Assembly (NCBI GenBank): GCA_000027065.2
Contig: FN543093.2
Coordinates: 2,794,074-2,858,073 of the forward strand
Source: Cronobacter turicensis z3032
GTDB lineage: Bacteria > Pseudomonadota > Gammaproteobacteria > Enterobacterales > Enterobacteriaceae
Length of the DNA: 64,000 bases
Direction of reading: 5' to 3'
Part shown: positions 23,567 through 37,922 of the stretch, piece by piece
Layout of the letters: every line of letters begins with the position of its first letter
How positions within the stretch are numbered: the first letter of the stretch is position 1
The notes under the pieces: generated by a model
What the model was told of the DNA's origin: nothing
What the model saw: only the letters and a program-made list of their open reading frames with translations
Database searches by the model: none
Position numbers and translations under genes: made by a program

Positions 23567-24718
23567 ATGGCGCAGGGTAAAAGCTGGTCGCCGGAGCTAG
23601 AGGGGTTACGCGGCCTCGCGTCGCTGTGGGTACTGCTGGGGCATATTTGTCTGCTGGTGCAGTGCCGCATTCCTCTGTTATACGATCCGGGTATGGGCGT
23701 CGATCTATTTATTTTGCTGTCGGGTTTTCTGATGGCGAAAAATTATATGGAACGACGGGACATTGAGCCGTGGACCAGTGGCCATACTATGCGTAATTTC
23801 TGGCTGCGGCGCTTTTTCCGCATCGCGCCGCTCTATTATTTCCTGTTGCTGCTGGCGCTTATTTTCGGCGCGGCGTTCGGCGAATGGCGCGACGTCATCG
23901 CCCAGGCCTGGCCGTCGACGCAAACCGAAAGCCAGCGCTATGCCGATACCTCCGCAGGCAATATTCTCGCGCATATTTCGTTTGTCTTCGGCGCTATCCC
24001 TTATTATTCGTTCCGCACGGTATTGCCGGACTGGAGCATCGGGCTCGAAATGCAGTTCTACGTGCTGTTCCCGTTCATTATGCTGCTGGTGATGCGCTGG
24101 GGCTTCTTCGCCGCCGCTTTCGCGGTGATGGTGGGTTGTTTTGGCGCGCGCTGGGCGTTGCCGGGGTATTTCGAGGCGTTCCCGATGCCCTCGATGATCC
24201 TGATTAAGCTGCCGCTGTTTGTCGCGGGCATGCTGATTGCCGCCGCCGTGCGCGACAGCCGCCGCCTGTTATTGCTGCTGGCGTTTCTGGCGCCGGTGCT
24301 GGCCTGGCAGATGCATATCGCGGTGACGCCGGTTCGTCTTATCGCCCAGTGCGTGATGATTGCCGGCCTCGGCGCGCTGCTGTGGCAGGCGCAGGCAAGC
24401 TCGCTGCTGCATCAGGCGATGCGGCTGCCGCGCTGGCTGCTGACGCGTCGTATCAGCCAGTTCCTGGGCGATGTCTCCTATTCGGTCTATCTGCTGCATC
24501 TGATGATTGTCATTCCGGTTATCGGGCTACTGGTGGAGCACAGCGCGTTTGAACAACACGCCTCGCCGGTGCGCCTGCTGATTGCCGCGGCCATTAGCCT
24601 GCCGGTGACGTACGGACTGGCGACGGTTCTCTTCCATCGCGTCGAAAAACCAGGCATTGCGCTCGGCAAACGGCTGATTACCCGCAAACCGGTGCAACCG
24701 GAGCAGGTCATGCCTTAA
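23567..24718 (+). CDS. Acyltransferase-3 family membrane protein (OafA-like)
   Basis: This 383-residue integral membrane protein has about ten helices. The N-terminal acyltransferase-3 signature is LEGLRGLASLWVLLGHI, with the conserved Arg and His. Then come GVDLFILLSGFLMAKNY and FWLRRFFRIAPLYYFLL, and near the end ISQFLGDVSYSVYLLHLMI. Such enzymes move acetyl or other acyl groups onto O-antigen, capsule or membrane-derived glycans at the inner membrane. The ATG at 23567 follows GAGGAGAAGGAG. E. coli has no gene here between dacD and sbcB, so it is an accessory gene. The acceptor is unknown, but O-antigen and colanic acid made by the clusters further along are natural candidates. Confidence 0.85.
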   Translation: MAQGKSWSPELEGLRGLASLWVLLGHICLLVQCRIPLLYDPGMGVDLFILLSGFLMAKNYMERRDIEPWTSGHTMRNFWLRRFFRIAPLYYFLLLLALIFGAAFGEWRDVIAQAWPSTQTESQRYADTSAGNILAHISFVFGAIPYYSFRTVLPDWSIGLEMQFYVLFPFIMLLVMRWGFFAAAFAVMVGCFGARWALPGYFEAFPMPSMILIKLPLFVAGMLIAAAVRDSRRLLLLLAFLAPVLAWQMHIAVTPVRLIAQCVMIAGLGALLWQAQASSLLHQAMRLPRWLLTRRISQFLGDVSYSVYLLHLMIVIPVIGLLVEHSAFEQHASPVRLLIAAAISLPVTYGLATVLFHRVEKPGIALGKRLITRKPVQPEQVMP

Positions 24719-24741
24719 GACCGCTGCCACTTCTTCCGGAG

Positions 24742-24773
24742 AGGGCTATGGTTTACCATAGCCCTGTTTTTTT
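24742..24773 (+). terminator. Terminator of the acyltransferase gene
   Basis: The perfect stem AGGGCTATGG / CCATAGCCCT with a four-base loop is followed by G and T8. It contains an ATG (24748) that is in frame with sbcB, which argues against that codon being the sbcB start. Confidence 0.88.
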
Positions 24774-24795
24774 ACTTACTCTGGATGGTGACCTG

Positions 24796-26223
24796 GTGTC
24801 TGATTCTGCCGCGCAACCGACTTTTCTGTTCCACGATTACGAAACCTTCGGCAAAAGCCCCTCGCTGGATCGACCGGCGCAGTTTGCTGCCCTGCGCACC
24901 GATGAGAATTTCACGGTCATCGGCGAACCGGACGTCTTTTACTGCAAGCCCGCCGACGATTATCTCCCGCAGCCGGAAGCGGTGCTGATAACCGGCATCA
25001 CGCCGCAGGTGGCGCGCGCGCGCGGCGAAAACGAAGCCGACTTCGCCAGACGCATTCACGCGCTGTTTACCGTGCCGAAAACCTGCGTGGTCGGCTATAA
25101 CAACGTGCGCTTCGATGACGAAGTGACGCGTAATATTTTCTATCGCAACTTCTACGATCCTTACGCCTGGAGCTGGCAGAACGATAACTCGCGCTGGGAT
25201 CTGCTGGATGTAATGCGCGCCTGTTACGCGCTGCGACCGGAAGGCATCGTCTGGCCGGAAAACAGCGACGGCCTGCCAAGCTTTCGTCTTGAGCATTTAA
25301 CCGTCGCCAATGGGATTGAACACGCCAACGCGCACGATGCGATGGCGGATGTCTACGCCACCATCGCGATGGCGCAGCTGGTGAAAACCCGCCAGCCGCG
25401 GATGTTTGACTATCTCTACACCTACCGCAGTAAGCAAAAGCTGGCGACGCTCGTTGATATCGTCCAGATGAAACCGCTGGTGCATGTTTCTGGCATGTTC
25501 GGCGCGTGGCGCGGGAATACCAGCTGGATAGCGCCCATCGCCTGGCATCCGGACAACCGTAACGCGGTGATTGTGGTGGATCTGGCAGGCGATATCAGCC
25601 CGCTGCTGGAGCTGAACGCCGACGACCTGCGCGAGCGGCTCTATACGCCGAAAGCGGCGCTTAACGACGCGAGCCCGGTGCCGGTGAAGCTGGTGCATCT
25701 TAATAAGTGTCCGGTGCTGGCGCAGGCCAATACGCTGCGCCCGGAAGACGCAGAGCGTCTGGGCATCGACCGCCAGCGTTGTCTGGATAATCTGAAGGTG
25801 CTGCGCGATTCGCCGCAGGTGCGCGAAAAGCTGGTGGCGCTGTTTGCCGAAGCCCCGCCCTTCCCGCCCACCGATAACGTGGATGCGCAGCTCTACGACG
25901 GCTTTTTCAGCGACGCCGATCGCGCCGCGATGCGTATCGTGCTGGAAACGCCGCCGCAGAATCTGCCGGCGCTGGATATTACGTTCGTGGATAAGCGGAT
26001 CGGGAAGCTGCTGTTTAACTACAGGGCGCGCAATTTCCCCGGCACGCTCAGCGAGCAGGAACAAGAGCGCTGGCTTGCGCACCGCCGCGATGTGTTTACG
26101 CCGGAATTCCTCCAGACGTATGCCCAGGAATTAGAGATGCTCTATAACCAGTACGAGAGCGACAAAGAGAAAACGGCGCTGTTAAAAGCGTTGTATCAGT
26201 ATGCGCAGGAGATTGTCGGGTAA
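24796..26223 (+). CDS. sbcB: Exodeoxyribonuclease I (SbcB)
   Basis: The 475-residue product degrades single-stranded DNA 3' to 5' and works in recombination and mismatch repair. The N-terminal DEDDh exonuclease domain shows FHDYETFG (Asp and Glu of the first motif), GYNNVRFDDEVTRN and HDAMADVYATIAMA (third motif with His). The SH3-like and C-terminal domains follow and match E. coli ExoI throughout. I chose GTG at 24796 because it gives exactly the E. coli length. The ATG at 24748 in the same frame lies inside the terminator hairpin of the preceding gene. Confidence 0.94.
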   Translation: MSDSAAQPTFLFHDYETFGKSPSLDRPAQFAALRTDENFTVIGEPDVFYCKPADDYLPQPEAVLITGITPQVARARGENEADFARRIHALFTVPKTCVVGYNNVRFDDEVTRNIFYRNFYDPYAWSWQNDNSRWDLLDVMRACYALRPEGIVWPENSDGLPSFRLEHLTVANGIEHANAHDAMADVYATIAMAQLVKTRQPRMFDYLYTYRSKQKLATLVDIVQMKPLVHVSGMFGAWRGNTSWIAPIAWHPDNRNAVIVVDLAGDISPLLELNADDLRERLYTPKAALNDASPVPVKLVHLNKCPVLAQANTLRPEDAERLGIDRQRCLDNLKVLRDSPQVREKLVALFAEAPPFPPTDNVDAQLYDGFFSDADRAAMRIVLETPPQNLPALDITFVDKRIGKLLFNYRARNFPGTLSEQEQERWLAHRRDVFTPEFLQTYAQELEMLYNQYESDKEKTALLKALYQYAQEIVG

Positions 26224-26360
26224 GCGCGGGGGACGGCCTGACGGGAAAATGGCGGGTGCGTGTTTCGGTTGGGAATTTGTAGGGCGGGTAAGCAACGCGC
26301 ACCCGCCGCTCCACGCCATCGACATCCCCATCCGCCGCCCCGACCAAAACCACCGCCAAC

Positions 26361-26388
26361 AAAAAAGGCTCCCGACGGGAGCCTTTTT
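26361..26388. terminator. Bidirectional terminator between sbcB and plaP
   Basis: GGCTCCC-GAC-GGGAGCC hairpin with A6 on one side and T5 on the other, between convergent sbcB and plaP. Confidence 0.9.
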
Positions 26389-26407
26389 GCTGTGCGTATC
26401 GCTGTAA

Positions 26408-27769
26408 TTACGCGATATCTTCACGGTACTGCGGTACCGGGTTACGGAAGCTGCGGGTCACGCACGCCAGGTAAACCACACCGATACCCGCCCAGATCAG
26501 GCCCAGCACCATTGAGCTTTCTTCCAGGTTCAGCCACAGAGCGCCCACGGTCAGCGCGCCGCAGACCGGCAGCAGCAGGTAGGTGAAGTGGTCTTTCAGC
26601 GTCTTGTTGCGGCCTTCGCGGATCCAGAACTGCGAAATCACAGACAGGTTCACGAAGGTAAACGCCACCAGCGCACCGAAGTTAATCAGCGCGGTCGCCA
26701 TCACCAGGTCGAAGTTAATCGCCATCAGCGCAATCGCGCCCACCAACACCACGTTCAGCGCCGGGGTGCGCCATTTCGGATGCACGTAGCCGAAGAAGCG
26801 GTTCGGGAACACGCCGTCACGGCCCATCACGTACATCAGACGCGCAACGCCTGCATGCGCCGCCATACCGGAAGCCAGTACGGTCACGGTGGAGAAAATC
26901 AGCGCGCCGACCTGGAAGGCTTTGCCCGCCACGTACAGCATGATTTCCGGCTGAGATGCATCCGGATCTTTAAAGCGCGAGATATCCGGGAAGTAAAGCT
27001 GGATAAAGTACGTCGCGAAAATAAAGATCATGCCGCCAATCAACGCAGTCAGGAAGATAGCGCGCGGGATCACGCGTTCAGCGTCTTTGGTTTCTTCCGA
27101 CAGGTTGCTGATGCCGTCAAAGCCGGTAAATGAGAAGCACAGAATGGTCGCCCCGGTGATCATCGGGATGACGTGCGCATTCTCAGACCAGAACGGCCGT
27201 GAGCTGGTCAGCGTACCCGCGCCTTCGCCGTGCGCCACACCGTAAATCACCATGCCCAGAATCACGGCGATCAGCACCACCTGCAACACCACGATAATGG
27301 TGTTGAAGTTCGCCACGCCTTTCAGGGTACGCATGTTGAAAACGGTCATGAACGCAACCAGCAGCACCACGAAAATCCACGACGGGATCCCAGGCACCAG
27401 CGCTTCAAAGTAAATTTTCGCGAGCAGGATGTTGATCATCGGCGCGAACAGGTAATCGAGCAGCGACGACCAGCCCACCATGAAGCCCACGGTCGGGTTA
27501 ATCGCTTTCTGCGCGTAGGTGTACGCCGAGCCCGCAGACGGGAAGCGTTTGACCAGTTTGCCGTAGCTCAGCGCGGTAAAGAGGATCGCGACCAGCGCGA
27601 AGGCGTAGGCGGTCGGCACATGGCCGTCCGTCAGGCCGGATACGATACCGAATGTATCGAACAGCGTCATAGGTTGCATATAGGCAAGGCCCATCATAAC
27701 AACCGGAATCAACGTAAGCGTTTTACGTAATTCCACGCGAGAGGTTTTTGGAGTTGCGTTAAGCGACAT
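26408..27769 (-). CDS. plaP: Low-affinity putrescine importer PlaP (YeeF)
   Basis: This 453-residue APC-superfamily transporter has about 12 helices, with [24 protein letters not shown] at the first helix and [28 protein letters not shown] in the helix 6 region. It closely matches E. coli PlaP (452 residues), a proton-driven putrescine importer linked to surface motility in E. coli. The ATG at 27769 is preceded by AAAGGAG. An aminotransferase gene and a PuuD-like hydrolase gene lie next to it, forming a polyamine group; E. coli has the LysR gene yeeY here instead. Confidence 0.94.
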   Translation of the reverse strand: MSLNATPKTSRVELRKTLTLIPVVMMGLAYMQPMTLFDTFGIVSGLTDGHVPTAYAFALVAILFTALSYGKLVKRFPSAGSAYTYAQKAINPTVGFMVGWSSLLDYLFAPMINILLAKIYFEALVPGIPSWIFVVLLVAFMTVFNMRTLKGVANFNTIIVVLQVVLIAVILGMVIYGVAHGEGAGTLTSSRPFWSENAHVIPMITGATILCFSFTGFDGISNLSEETKDAERVIPRAIFLTALIGGMIFIFATYFIQLYFPDISRFKDPDASQPEIMLYVAGKAFQVGALIFSTVTVLASGMAAHAGVARLMYVMGRDGVFPNRFFGYVHPKWRTPALNVVLVGAIALMAINFDLVMATALINFGALVAFTFVNLSVISQFWIREGRNKTLKDHFTYLLLPVCGALTVGALWLNLEESSMVLGLIWAGIGVVYLACVTRSFRNPVPQYREDIA

Positions 27770-27921
27770 AATTATTCTCCTTTACGGTGAACATCGCCGC
27801 ATAAGCGAAAAATTGCCCCATTTTCTGTATTCCTCAGCGACAACAACTGTCGGATTTTAAGTAAGTATCTATCCGGTACGAAGCCCGGCCTCTTGAATTT
27901 AATTACGATGCTCTTGACTGC

Positions 27922-27953
27922 AAAAAAATAACCGACGCGTTGACGTCGGTTAA
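27922..27953 (-). terminator. Terminator of the aminotransferase gene
   Basis: TAACCGACG pairs with CGTCGGTTA, and the A7 run at 27922-27928 gives the T tract when read on the minus strand. It lies directly after the stop codon at 27958. Confidence 0.85.
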
Positions 27954-27957
27954 TATC

Positions 27958-29256
27958 TTATTTTGCAGGGCGCGTATTTTGCACCACTTTGAGGCAGGAT
28001 GACAAGACGTTGAGACCTTCTGTCACAATTTCTTTCTCGGCGGTCAGCGGAACAAGAAAACGAATGACGTTCGCACGCACGCCGCAGGTCAATAAAATCA
28101 GCCCCTGACGCCCTGCCTCCTGCACCAGTTGCTGGGTCAATTCTTTATCCGGGCGATGGCTGTCGCGCTCATGCACCAGCTCCATCGCCACCATCGCGCC
28201 AACGCCGCGCACATCGCCGATAAAGTCATACTCCTGCGCCAGTTCGCGCAGGCGGCTCATCAGCAGTTCGCCCTGGGCGACGGCGCGCTCGTTCAGATGC
28301 TCCTTTTCGATGAGATCGGTCACCGCCAGCGCCGCCGCGATACTCACCGGCGACCCGGCGTAGGTGCCGCCAAGCCCACCCGGCAGCGCCTTGTCAAACA
28401 GCGCCTTTTTACCCACCAGCGCCGAGAGCGGGAAGCCGCCCGCCAGGCTTTTCGCCATGGTAATGAGATCCGGCTCGACGCCTGAATGTTCAATGGCGAA
28501 GGTTTTGCCCGTACGGCAGAAGCCGCTCTGGATCTCATCGACAATCAACACGATGCCGTGTTTATCGCACAGGGCGCGCAGCTGCTGCATAAACTCGGCA
28601 GACGCGGCGTAAAACCCGCCCTCCCCCTGCACCGGCTCGATGATAATCGCCGCAACCTCTTCCGGCGCCACGTCCGCGGCGAAAATCCCCGCCAGCGACG
28701 CCAGCGCCTGGGTGTCGCTCACGCCCAGATACGCCGCCGGATAAGGCGCGTGGTAAATACCTGCCGGGAACGGGCCATAGCCTTTTTTGTAGGGCTGCAC
28801 TTTGCCGGTGAGCGCCATGCCAAGCAGCGTGCGGCCATGAAACGCGCCGCGAAACGCAATTATCGCCGAGCGCCCCGTGGCGATACGCGCCACTTTGATG
28901 GCGTTTTCCACCGCCTCGGCGCCGGTCGAAAGAAACAGCGTCTGGCAGGGCTCGCTGATGGGGGCCAGCGTATTGAGCCGCTCCGCCAGTTCAATGTAAT
29001 TTCCGTAAGGCGTCACCTGGAAACAGGGGTGCGTAAAATTATCGAGCTGCGCCTTCACCGCCGCGATAACCGCCGGGTGGTTGTGTCCGGTATTGAGCAC
29101 CGCAATGCCGGAGGCGAAATCGATATAGCGCCGCCCCTCCACATCCCAGATTTCCGCGTTCTTTGCCCGCGCGACAAATACCGGCAGCGCGTTGCCCACG
29201 CCCTGCGGCACCGCCTGCTCGCGTCTCTCCTGCCACTGCTCGTTGCTTTGCATCAT
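27958..29256 (-). CDS. 4-aminobutyrate-type aminotransferase (GabT/PuuE family)
   Basis: This 432-residue class-III PLP aminotransferase shows STGAEAVENAIKVAR (phosphate-binding), GAFHGRT, IIIEPVQGEGGF, D240-E241-IQSGFCRTG and the PLP lysine K269 in TMAKSLAGG. It resembles GabT and PuuE, which convert GABA plus 2-oxoglutarate to succinate semialdehyde and glutamate. The ATG at 29256 lies five bases after AGGAG; a longer frame to 29313 lacks this. It is divergent from a PuuD-like gene and lies upstream of plaP on the same strand. I infer a role in putrescine breakdown through GABA. GabT and PuuE cannot be told apart from sequence alone. Confidence 0.87.
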   Translation of the reverse strand: MMQSNEQWQERREQAVPQGVGNALPVFVARAKNAEIWDVEGRRYIDFASGIAVLNTGHNHPAVIAAVKAQLDNFTHPCFQVTPYGNYIELAERLNTLAPISEPCQTLFLSTGAEAVENAIKVARIATGRSAIIAFRGAFHGRTLLGMALTGKVQPYKKGYGPFPAGIYHAPYPAAYLGVSDTQALASLAGIFAADVAPEEVAAIIIEPVQGEGGFYAASAEFMQQLRALCDKHGIVLIVDEIQSGFCRTGKTFAIEHSGVEPDLITMAKSLAGGFPLSALVGKKALFDKALPGGLGGTYAGSPVSIAAALAVTDLIEKEHLNERAVAQGELLMSRLRELAQEYDFIGDVRGVGAMVAMELVHERDSHRPDKELTQQLVQEAGRQGLILLTCGVRANVIRFLVPLTAEKEIVTEGLNVLSSCLKVVQNTRPAK

Positions 29257-29519
29257 TGACTCCTGTGCGCAAAAAGCCTCCGCCCAAAAAGACGGAGGCA
29301 ACATTATTCTCATCGGTATGTTGGGGACGTTAACGCCAGGAAAAAAAGCGGATCGGCTACGTGGTATCGCGAAGAAGGATGGCGAAAACCGCTCAAATAA
29401 CGCCCGTGATCAAAACATAGCTCAAGGCGAAAGTTCCGCCAGAGCGGGCGCGTGGAAAGTTGACCCGCTGCGAATGCTCAACTACAGGATCTGTATCCCA
29501 GCGAAACAGGCCAGCAAGC

Positions 29520-30299
29520 ATGACCGTAAACACACCGCCGTTGATTGGCGTATTGATGTGTCAGAGTAATCAGCAAGGACAGTTGATCTTAACCGTAGAA
29601 AACCTTTACCTGGCGCCGCTCTACCACGCAGGCGCCGTAGCCATACCCCTGCCTCACCATCTGGCGGATGACCCGCTGTATCTGGCGGCGGCCCTGAAAT
29701 CGCTGAGCGGGATTTTTCTCCCCGGCAGCCCGTGCAACATTGAACCGCACCACTACGGCGAGGAGGCGCAGGAAACCAGCAACGATCCGGGGCGCGACAA
29801 ACTGGCGCTGATGCTGGTGCGCCATGCGCTCAATACCGGCCTGCCGCTGCTCGGCTCATGCCGCGGCGTGCATGAAATGGCTGTAGCCACCGGCGGCAAG
29901 CTCTGGCGACAGCTACACAATGTTGAAGGGCTGCGTGAGCATGAAGTCAACCCGAGCGGCAGCCCGGAGGAGAAATTCGCGCCGGTGCACGGGCTTGAGA
30001 TTACGCCTGGCGGCTGGCTCGATAGCTGGGTAACGCCCGGTGAAACCGTGCGGGTCAATACGCTGCACCAGCAAGGGATACGCGAGGTGGGGCCGGGCGT
30101 GTTTATCGAAGCGCGGGCTGACGACGGGCTGATTGAGGCTATCAGTATTCCTGAGCACCCGTTCGCCTTCGGCGTACAGTGGCACCCGGAATGGGGCGCG
30201 CTGCATGACGAACCGCTCTCAAAGCAGATGTTTGACGCCTTTGTGGCGGCCTGCCGCGTCTGGCAGGCCGACCATCAGGCGCTTACTCCATTGGCATAA
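29520..30299 (+). CDS. Gamma-glutamyl-GABA hydrolase-like class I glutamine amidotransferase (PuuD-like)
   Basis: This 259-residue peptidase C26 protein has the catalytic triad Cys114 (GSCRGVHEMAVATGG), His222 and Glu224 (FGVQWHPEW). E. coli PuuD (254 residues) has the same motifs and splits gamma-glutamyl-GABA into GABA and glutamate, the last step before PuuE. The start at ATG 29520 is the first ATG giving the conserved PLIGVLMC segment; no strong ribosome binding site precedes it. The 3' end overlaps convergent yeeZ by 17 bases. Other puu genes (puuA, puuB, puuC) are absent from the window, so the complete pathway would need them elsewhere. Confidence 0.85.
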   Translation: MTVNTPPLIGVLMCQSNQQGQLILTVENLYLAPLYHAGAVAIPLPHHLADDPLYLAAALKSLSGIFLPGSPCNIEPHHYGEEAQETSNDPGRDKLALMLVRHALNTGLPLLGSCRGVHEMAVATGGKLWRQLHNVEGLREHEVNPSGSPEEKFAPVHGLEITPGGWLDSWVTPGETVRVNTLHQQGIREVGPGVFIEARADDGLIEAISIPEHPFAFGVQWHPEWGALHDEPLSKQMFDAFVAACRVWQADHQALTPLA

Positions 30300-31107
30300 C
30301 CAACGGGTTCGGGTAGAGATACTCGAACCCCAGTTCATGGCAAATCCGGTTGCCGTCAATCAGCTTGCCTTTGGTGCCCGCCGGGCTTTCGCTAAAGCGC
30401 GGCGGCTCAAGGCCAAGCTGGCGCGCCATCACCGGATAGAACTCGGCGCGCGCCGGGTGCTGCGGGGCGCACAGATTATAAATGTGTCCGCCTTTCGGCG
30501 ACTGCAACAGAAGGGTAATCGCGCCGATCACGTCCTCAAGATGCACGAGATTGACGCCATGATCGCCATTCGGCGCCATTTTTCCGGCAAAGAAGCGGCC
30601 CGGATGACGCCCCGGCCCCACCAGCCCCGCGAGGCGCAGAATATCCACCGACGTGCCCGGTAAATTGTGCAGCCACTGCTCAAGCTCTCTTAACACGCGG
30701 CCGCTTTCCGTCACCGGATTAGCAGGCGTGGTCTCTTTACAGATACCTTCCGCTTCACCGTACACCGAGGTGGAGCTGGTAAAAATAATGCGTGGGATCT
30801 GGTGCGCCAGCGCGCTGTCCACTACCTGCTGTACCGCCTGCAAATAATACTCCCCGTTGCCGCCGGTACGCCGCGCGGGCAGCGTCACCACCAGCGCGTC
30901 GGCGTTAAACAGCGCCTCCAGATCGTCGCTGTCGCATACCATTTCCGGCAACAGCTCAAGCTGATAACTTTCGATACCGCACATGCGCGCGGCTTCCACG
31001 CCGTCGGCTGTGGTTTTGCTGCCGGCAACCTGCCAGCCACGGGCGTTAAGCGCGAGCGCCAGCGGCATGCCCAACCACCCTAATCCGACAATCGCGACCT
31101 TTTTCAT
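30283..31107 (-). CDS. yeeZ: SDR-family oxidoreductase YeeZ
   Basis: This 274-residue protein, the same length as E. coli YeeZ, has an N-terminal Rossmann nucleotide-binding motif (VAIVGLGWLGMPLA) and an extended short-chain dehydrogenase fold. FTSSTSVYGE carries the Ser/Tyr region, and DILRLAGLVGPGRHPGRFFAGK follows. It is predicted to be an NAD(P)-dependent epimerase or reductase of unknown substrate. It is located directly before the his leader on the opposite strand, exactly as in E. coli. Confidence 0.92.
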   Translation of the reverse strand: MKKVAIVGLGWLGMPLALALNARGWQVAGSKTTADGVEAARMCGIESYQLELLPEMVCDSDDLEALFNADALVVTLPARRTGGNGEYYLQAVQQVVDSALAHQIPRIIFTSSTSVYGEAEGICKETTPANPVTESGRVLRELEQWLHNLPGTSVDILRLAGLVGPGRHPGRFFAGKMAPNGDHGVNLVHLEDVIGAITLLLQSPKGGHIYNLCAPQHPARAEFYPVMARQLGLEPPRFSESPAGTKGKLIDGNRICHELGFEYLYPNPLVMPME

Positions 31108-31218
31108 TTCTCTCTCCTGCTCCGTCTTTGCGCCTGCATCTTTTCAGGCTACGCCAGCCGCCGCGGGCTGACAATTGATGTAGTGAATATGAAAGGTTTT
31201 AATGATGAAAAAAAGCCC

Positions 31219-31248
31219 TTGCCTTCTCTCCCCGGTATGGTTTACGGT
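31219..31248 (+). promoter_or_regulatory. Probable his operon promoter
   Basis: TTGCCT (31219-31224) and TACGGT (31243-31248), 18 bases apart, correspond in position to the -35 and -10 elements of the E. coli hisp1 promoter upstream of hisL. The match is by analogy of local sequence. Confidence 0.55.
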
Positions 31249-31287
31249 TAAGACAGGTTTTGAATAAGCATTCAACAAGAGAATTTT

Positions 31288-31338
31288 ATGACACGCGTTC
31301 AGTTTAACAACCACCACCATCACCATCATCCTGACTAG
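31288..31338 (+). CDS. hisL: his operon leader peptide
   Basis: A 16-codon open frame MTRVQFNN-His6-PD ends at TAG (31336-31338). Its six consecutive His codons make ribosome progress sensitive to charged tRNA-His and control transcription attenuation of the operon. E. coli hisL has seven His codons after a Lys; here two Asn codons precede six His codons. Confidence 0.96.
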   Translation: MTRVQFNNHHHHHHPD

Positions 31339-31400
31339 TCTTTCAGGCGATGTGTGCTGGAAGACGATCGGATCTTCCAGTGGTGCATGAACGCTAAGAG

Positions 31401-31436
31401 AGCCCCCGGAAGATCATCTTCCGGGGGCTTTTTTAT
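31401..31436 (+). terminator. his operon attenuator
   Basis: AGCCCCCGGAAGAT pairs with ATCTTCCGGGGGCT, followed by T6. An upstream arm (GGAAGACGATC-GGATCTTCC, about 31361-31380) can form the alternative structure. Together with hisL this is the classical histidine attenuator. Confidence 0.95.
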
Positions 31437-31483
31437 TGGGCGTTGGCAGACGAATTTAACGAGATCAACAAGGATAAGGCGAG

Positions 31484-32383
31484 ATGACAGACAACAACCG
31501 TTTACGCATAGCTATTCAGAAATCCGGCCGTTTAAGCGATGATTCGCGCGAACTGCTGGCCCGCTGCGGCATAAAAATTAATCTGCACACCCAGCGTCTG
31601 ATCGCGCTGGCGGAGAATATGCCCATCGACATCCTGCGCGTGCGTGATGACGATATTCCGGGTCTGGTGATGGATGGCGTGGTCGATCTCGGCATCATCG
31701 GCGAAAACGTGCTGGAAGAAGAGTTGCTGACCCGCCGCGCCCAGGGCGACGACCCGCGCTATTACACCCTGCGTCGCCTCGATTTCGGCGGCTGCCGCCT
31801 CTCGCTCGCCACGCCGGTAGATGACGTCTGGGAAGGCCCTGAAAGCCTGAATAACAAGCGTATCGCCACTTCCTATCCGCACCTGCTCAAACGTTATCTC
31901 GATCAAAAAGGCGTGCAGTTTAAATCCTGTCTGCTGAACGGTTCGGTGGAAGTCGCGCCGCGCGCCGGGCTTGCCGACGCTATCTGCGATTTGGTTTCTA
32001 CCGGCGCGACCCTTGAGGCCAACGGCCTGCGCGAAGTGGAAGTGATTTACCGCTCCAAAGCCTGCCTCATCCAGCGCGACGGCGACATGCCTGACGTGAA
32101 GCAGCAGCTTATCGACAAACTGCTGACCCGCATCCAGGGCGTTATCCAGGCGCGCGAATCGAAATACATCATGCTGCACGCGCCGACTGAGCGTCTCGAT
32201 GAAGTTATCGCCCTGCTGCCGGGCGCCGAGCGTCCGACCATTCTGCCGCTGGCAGGCGATCAACAGCGCGTGGCGATGCACATGGTGAGCAGCGAAACCC
32301 TGTTCTGGGAAACCATGGAAAAACTGAAAGCGCTGGGCGCCAGCTCCATTCTGGTGCTGCCGATTGAGAAGATGATGGAGTGA
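31484..32383 (+). CDS. hisG: ATP phosphoribosyltransferase
   Basis: This 299-residue long-form HisG makes the first step of histidine synthesis, joining ATP and PRPP to phosphoribosyl-[27 protein letters not shown] and the PRPP-binding stretch [16 protein letters not shown] are visible. The C-terminal ACT-like regulatory domain (about 225-299) mediates feedback inhibition by histidine, so no HisZ subunit is needed. The ATG at 31484 follows AAGGATAAGG. It is the first gene after the attenuator. Confidence 0.97.
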   Translation: MTDNNRLRIAIQKSGRLSDDSRELLARCGIKINLHTQRLIALAENMPIDILRVRDDDIPGLVMDGVVDLGIIGENVLEEELLTRRAQGDDPRYYTLRRLDFGGCRLSLATPVDDVWEGPESLNNKRIATSYPHLLKRYLDQKGVQFKSCLLNGSVEVAPRAGLADAICDLVSTGATLEANGLREVEVIYRSKACLIQRDGDMPDVKQQLIDKLLTRIQGVIQARESKYIMLHAPTERLDEVIALLPGAERPTILPLAGDQQRVAMHMVSSETLFWETMEKLKALGASSILVLPIEKMME

Positions 32384-32388
32384 CCGCC

Positions 32389-35835
<3,447 letters not shown>

Positions 35836-35836
<1 letters not shown>

Positions 35837-36426
35837 TGAACGTGGTGATTCTGGACACCGGCTGCGCCAACCTGCACTCGGTACAGTCTGCGGTGCGCCG
35901 CCACGGCTATGAGCCTGTGGTGAGCCGCGACCCGGATCTGGTATTGCGCGCCGATAAACTCTTTCTGCCAGGCGTCGGCACCGCCGAGGCGGCGATGCAG
36001 CAGATCATCGCGCGCGATCTGGTCGATTTAATCAAAGCCTGTACCCAGCCGGTGCTGGGGATCTGCCTCGGTATGCAGTTGCTCGGCAGCCGCAGCGAAG
36101 AGAGCAACGGGGTCGATCTGCTGGGCATTGTCGACCAGCCGGTGCCGAAGATGACCGACCACGGCCTGCCGCTGCCCCACATGGGCTGGAACCGCGTGTA
36201 TGCCAAAGCGGGCGACCGGCTTTTCCGCGGCATCGAAGATGGCGCCTGGTTTTACTTCGTGCACAGCTACGCGATGCCGGTGAACGCCAGTACGATCGCA
36301 CAGTGTACCTATGGCGAGGCGTTTACCGCCGCGGTGCAGAAAGATAACTTCTGGGGGGTGCAGTTCCACCCGGAGCGCTCAGGTGCCGCGGGCGCGCAGC
36401 TGCTGAAAAACTTCCTGGAGATGTAA
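35836..36426 (+). CDS. hisH: Imidazole glycerol phosphate synthase, glutaminase subunit
   Basis: This 196-residue class-I glutamine amidotransferase supplies ammonia to HisF. It has the nucleophile Cys77 in [10 protein letters not shown] and the His/Glu pair in [10 protein letters not shown]. The ATG at 35836 follows AAAAGGAG at seven bases and matches E. coli; the GTG one codon earlier is less likely. The start overlaps the hisB stop codon (TGATG). Confidence 0.96.

Positions 36427-37915
<1,489 letters not shown>

Positions 37916-37922
<7 letters not shown>

Noticed and set aside
24748..24795. N-terminal extension of SbcB starting at ATG 24748
   Set aside because: The codon lies within the stem of a strong terminator and the extra 16 residues have no counterpart in E. 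coli ExoI. GTG at 24796 gives the family length.
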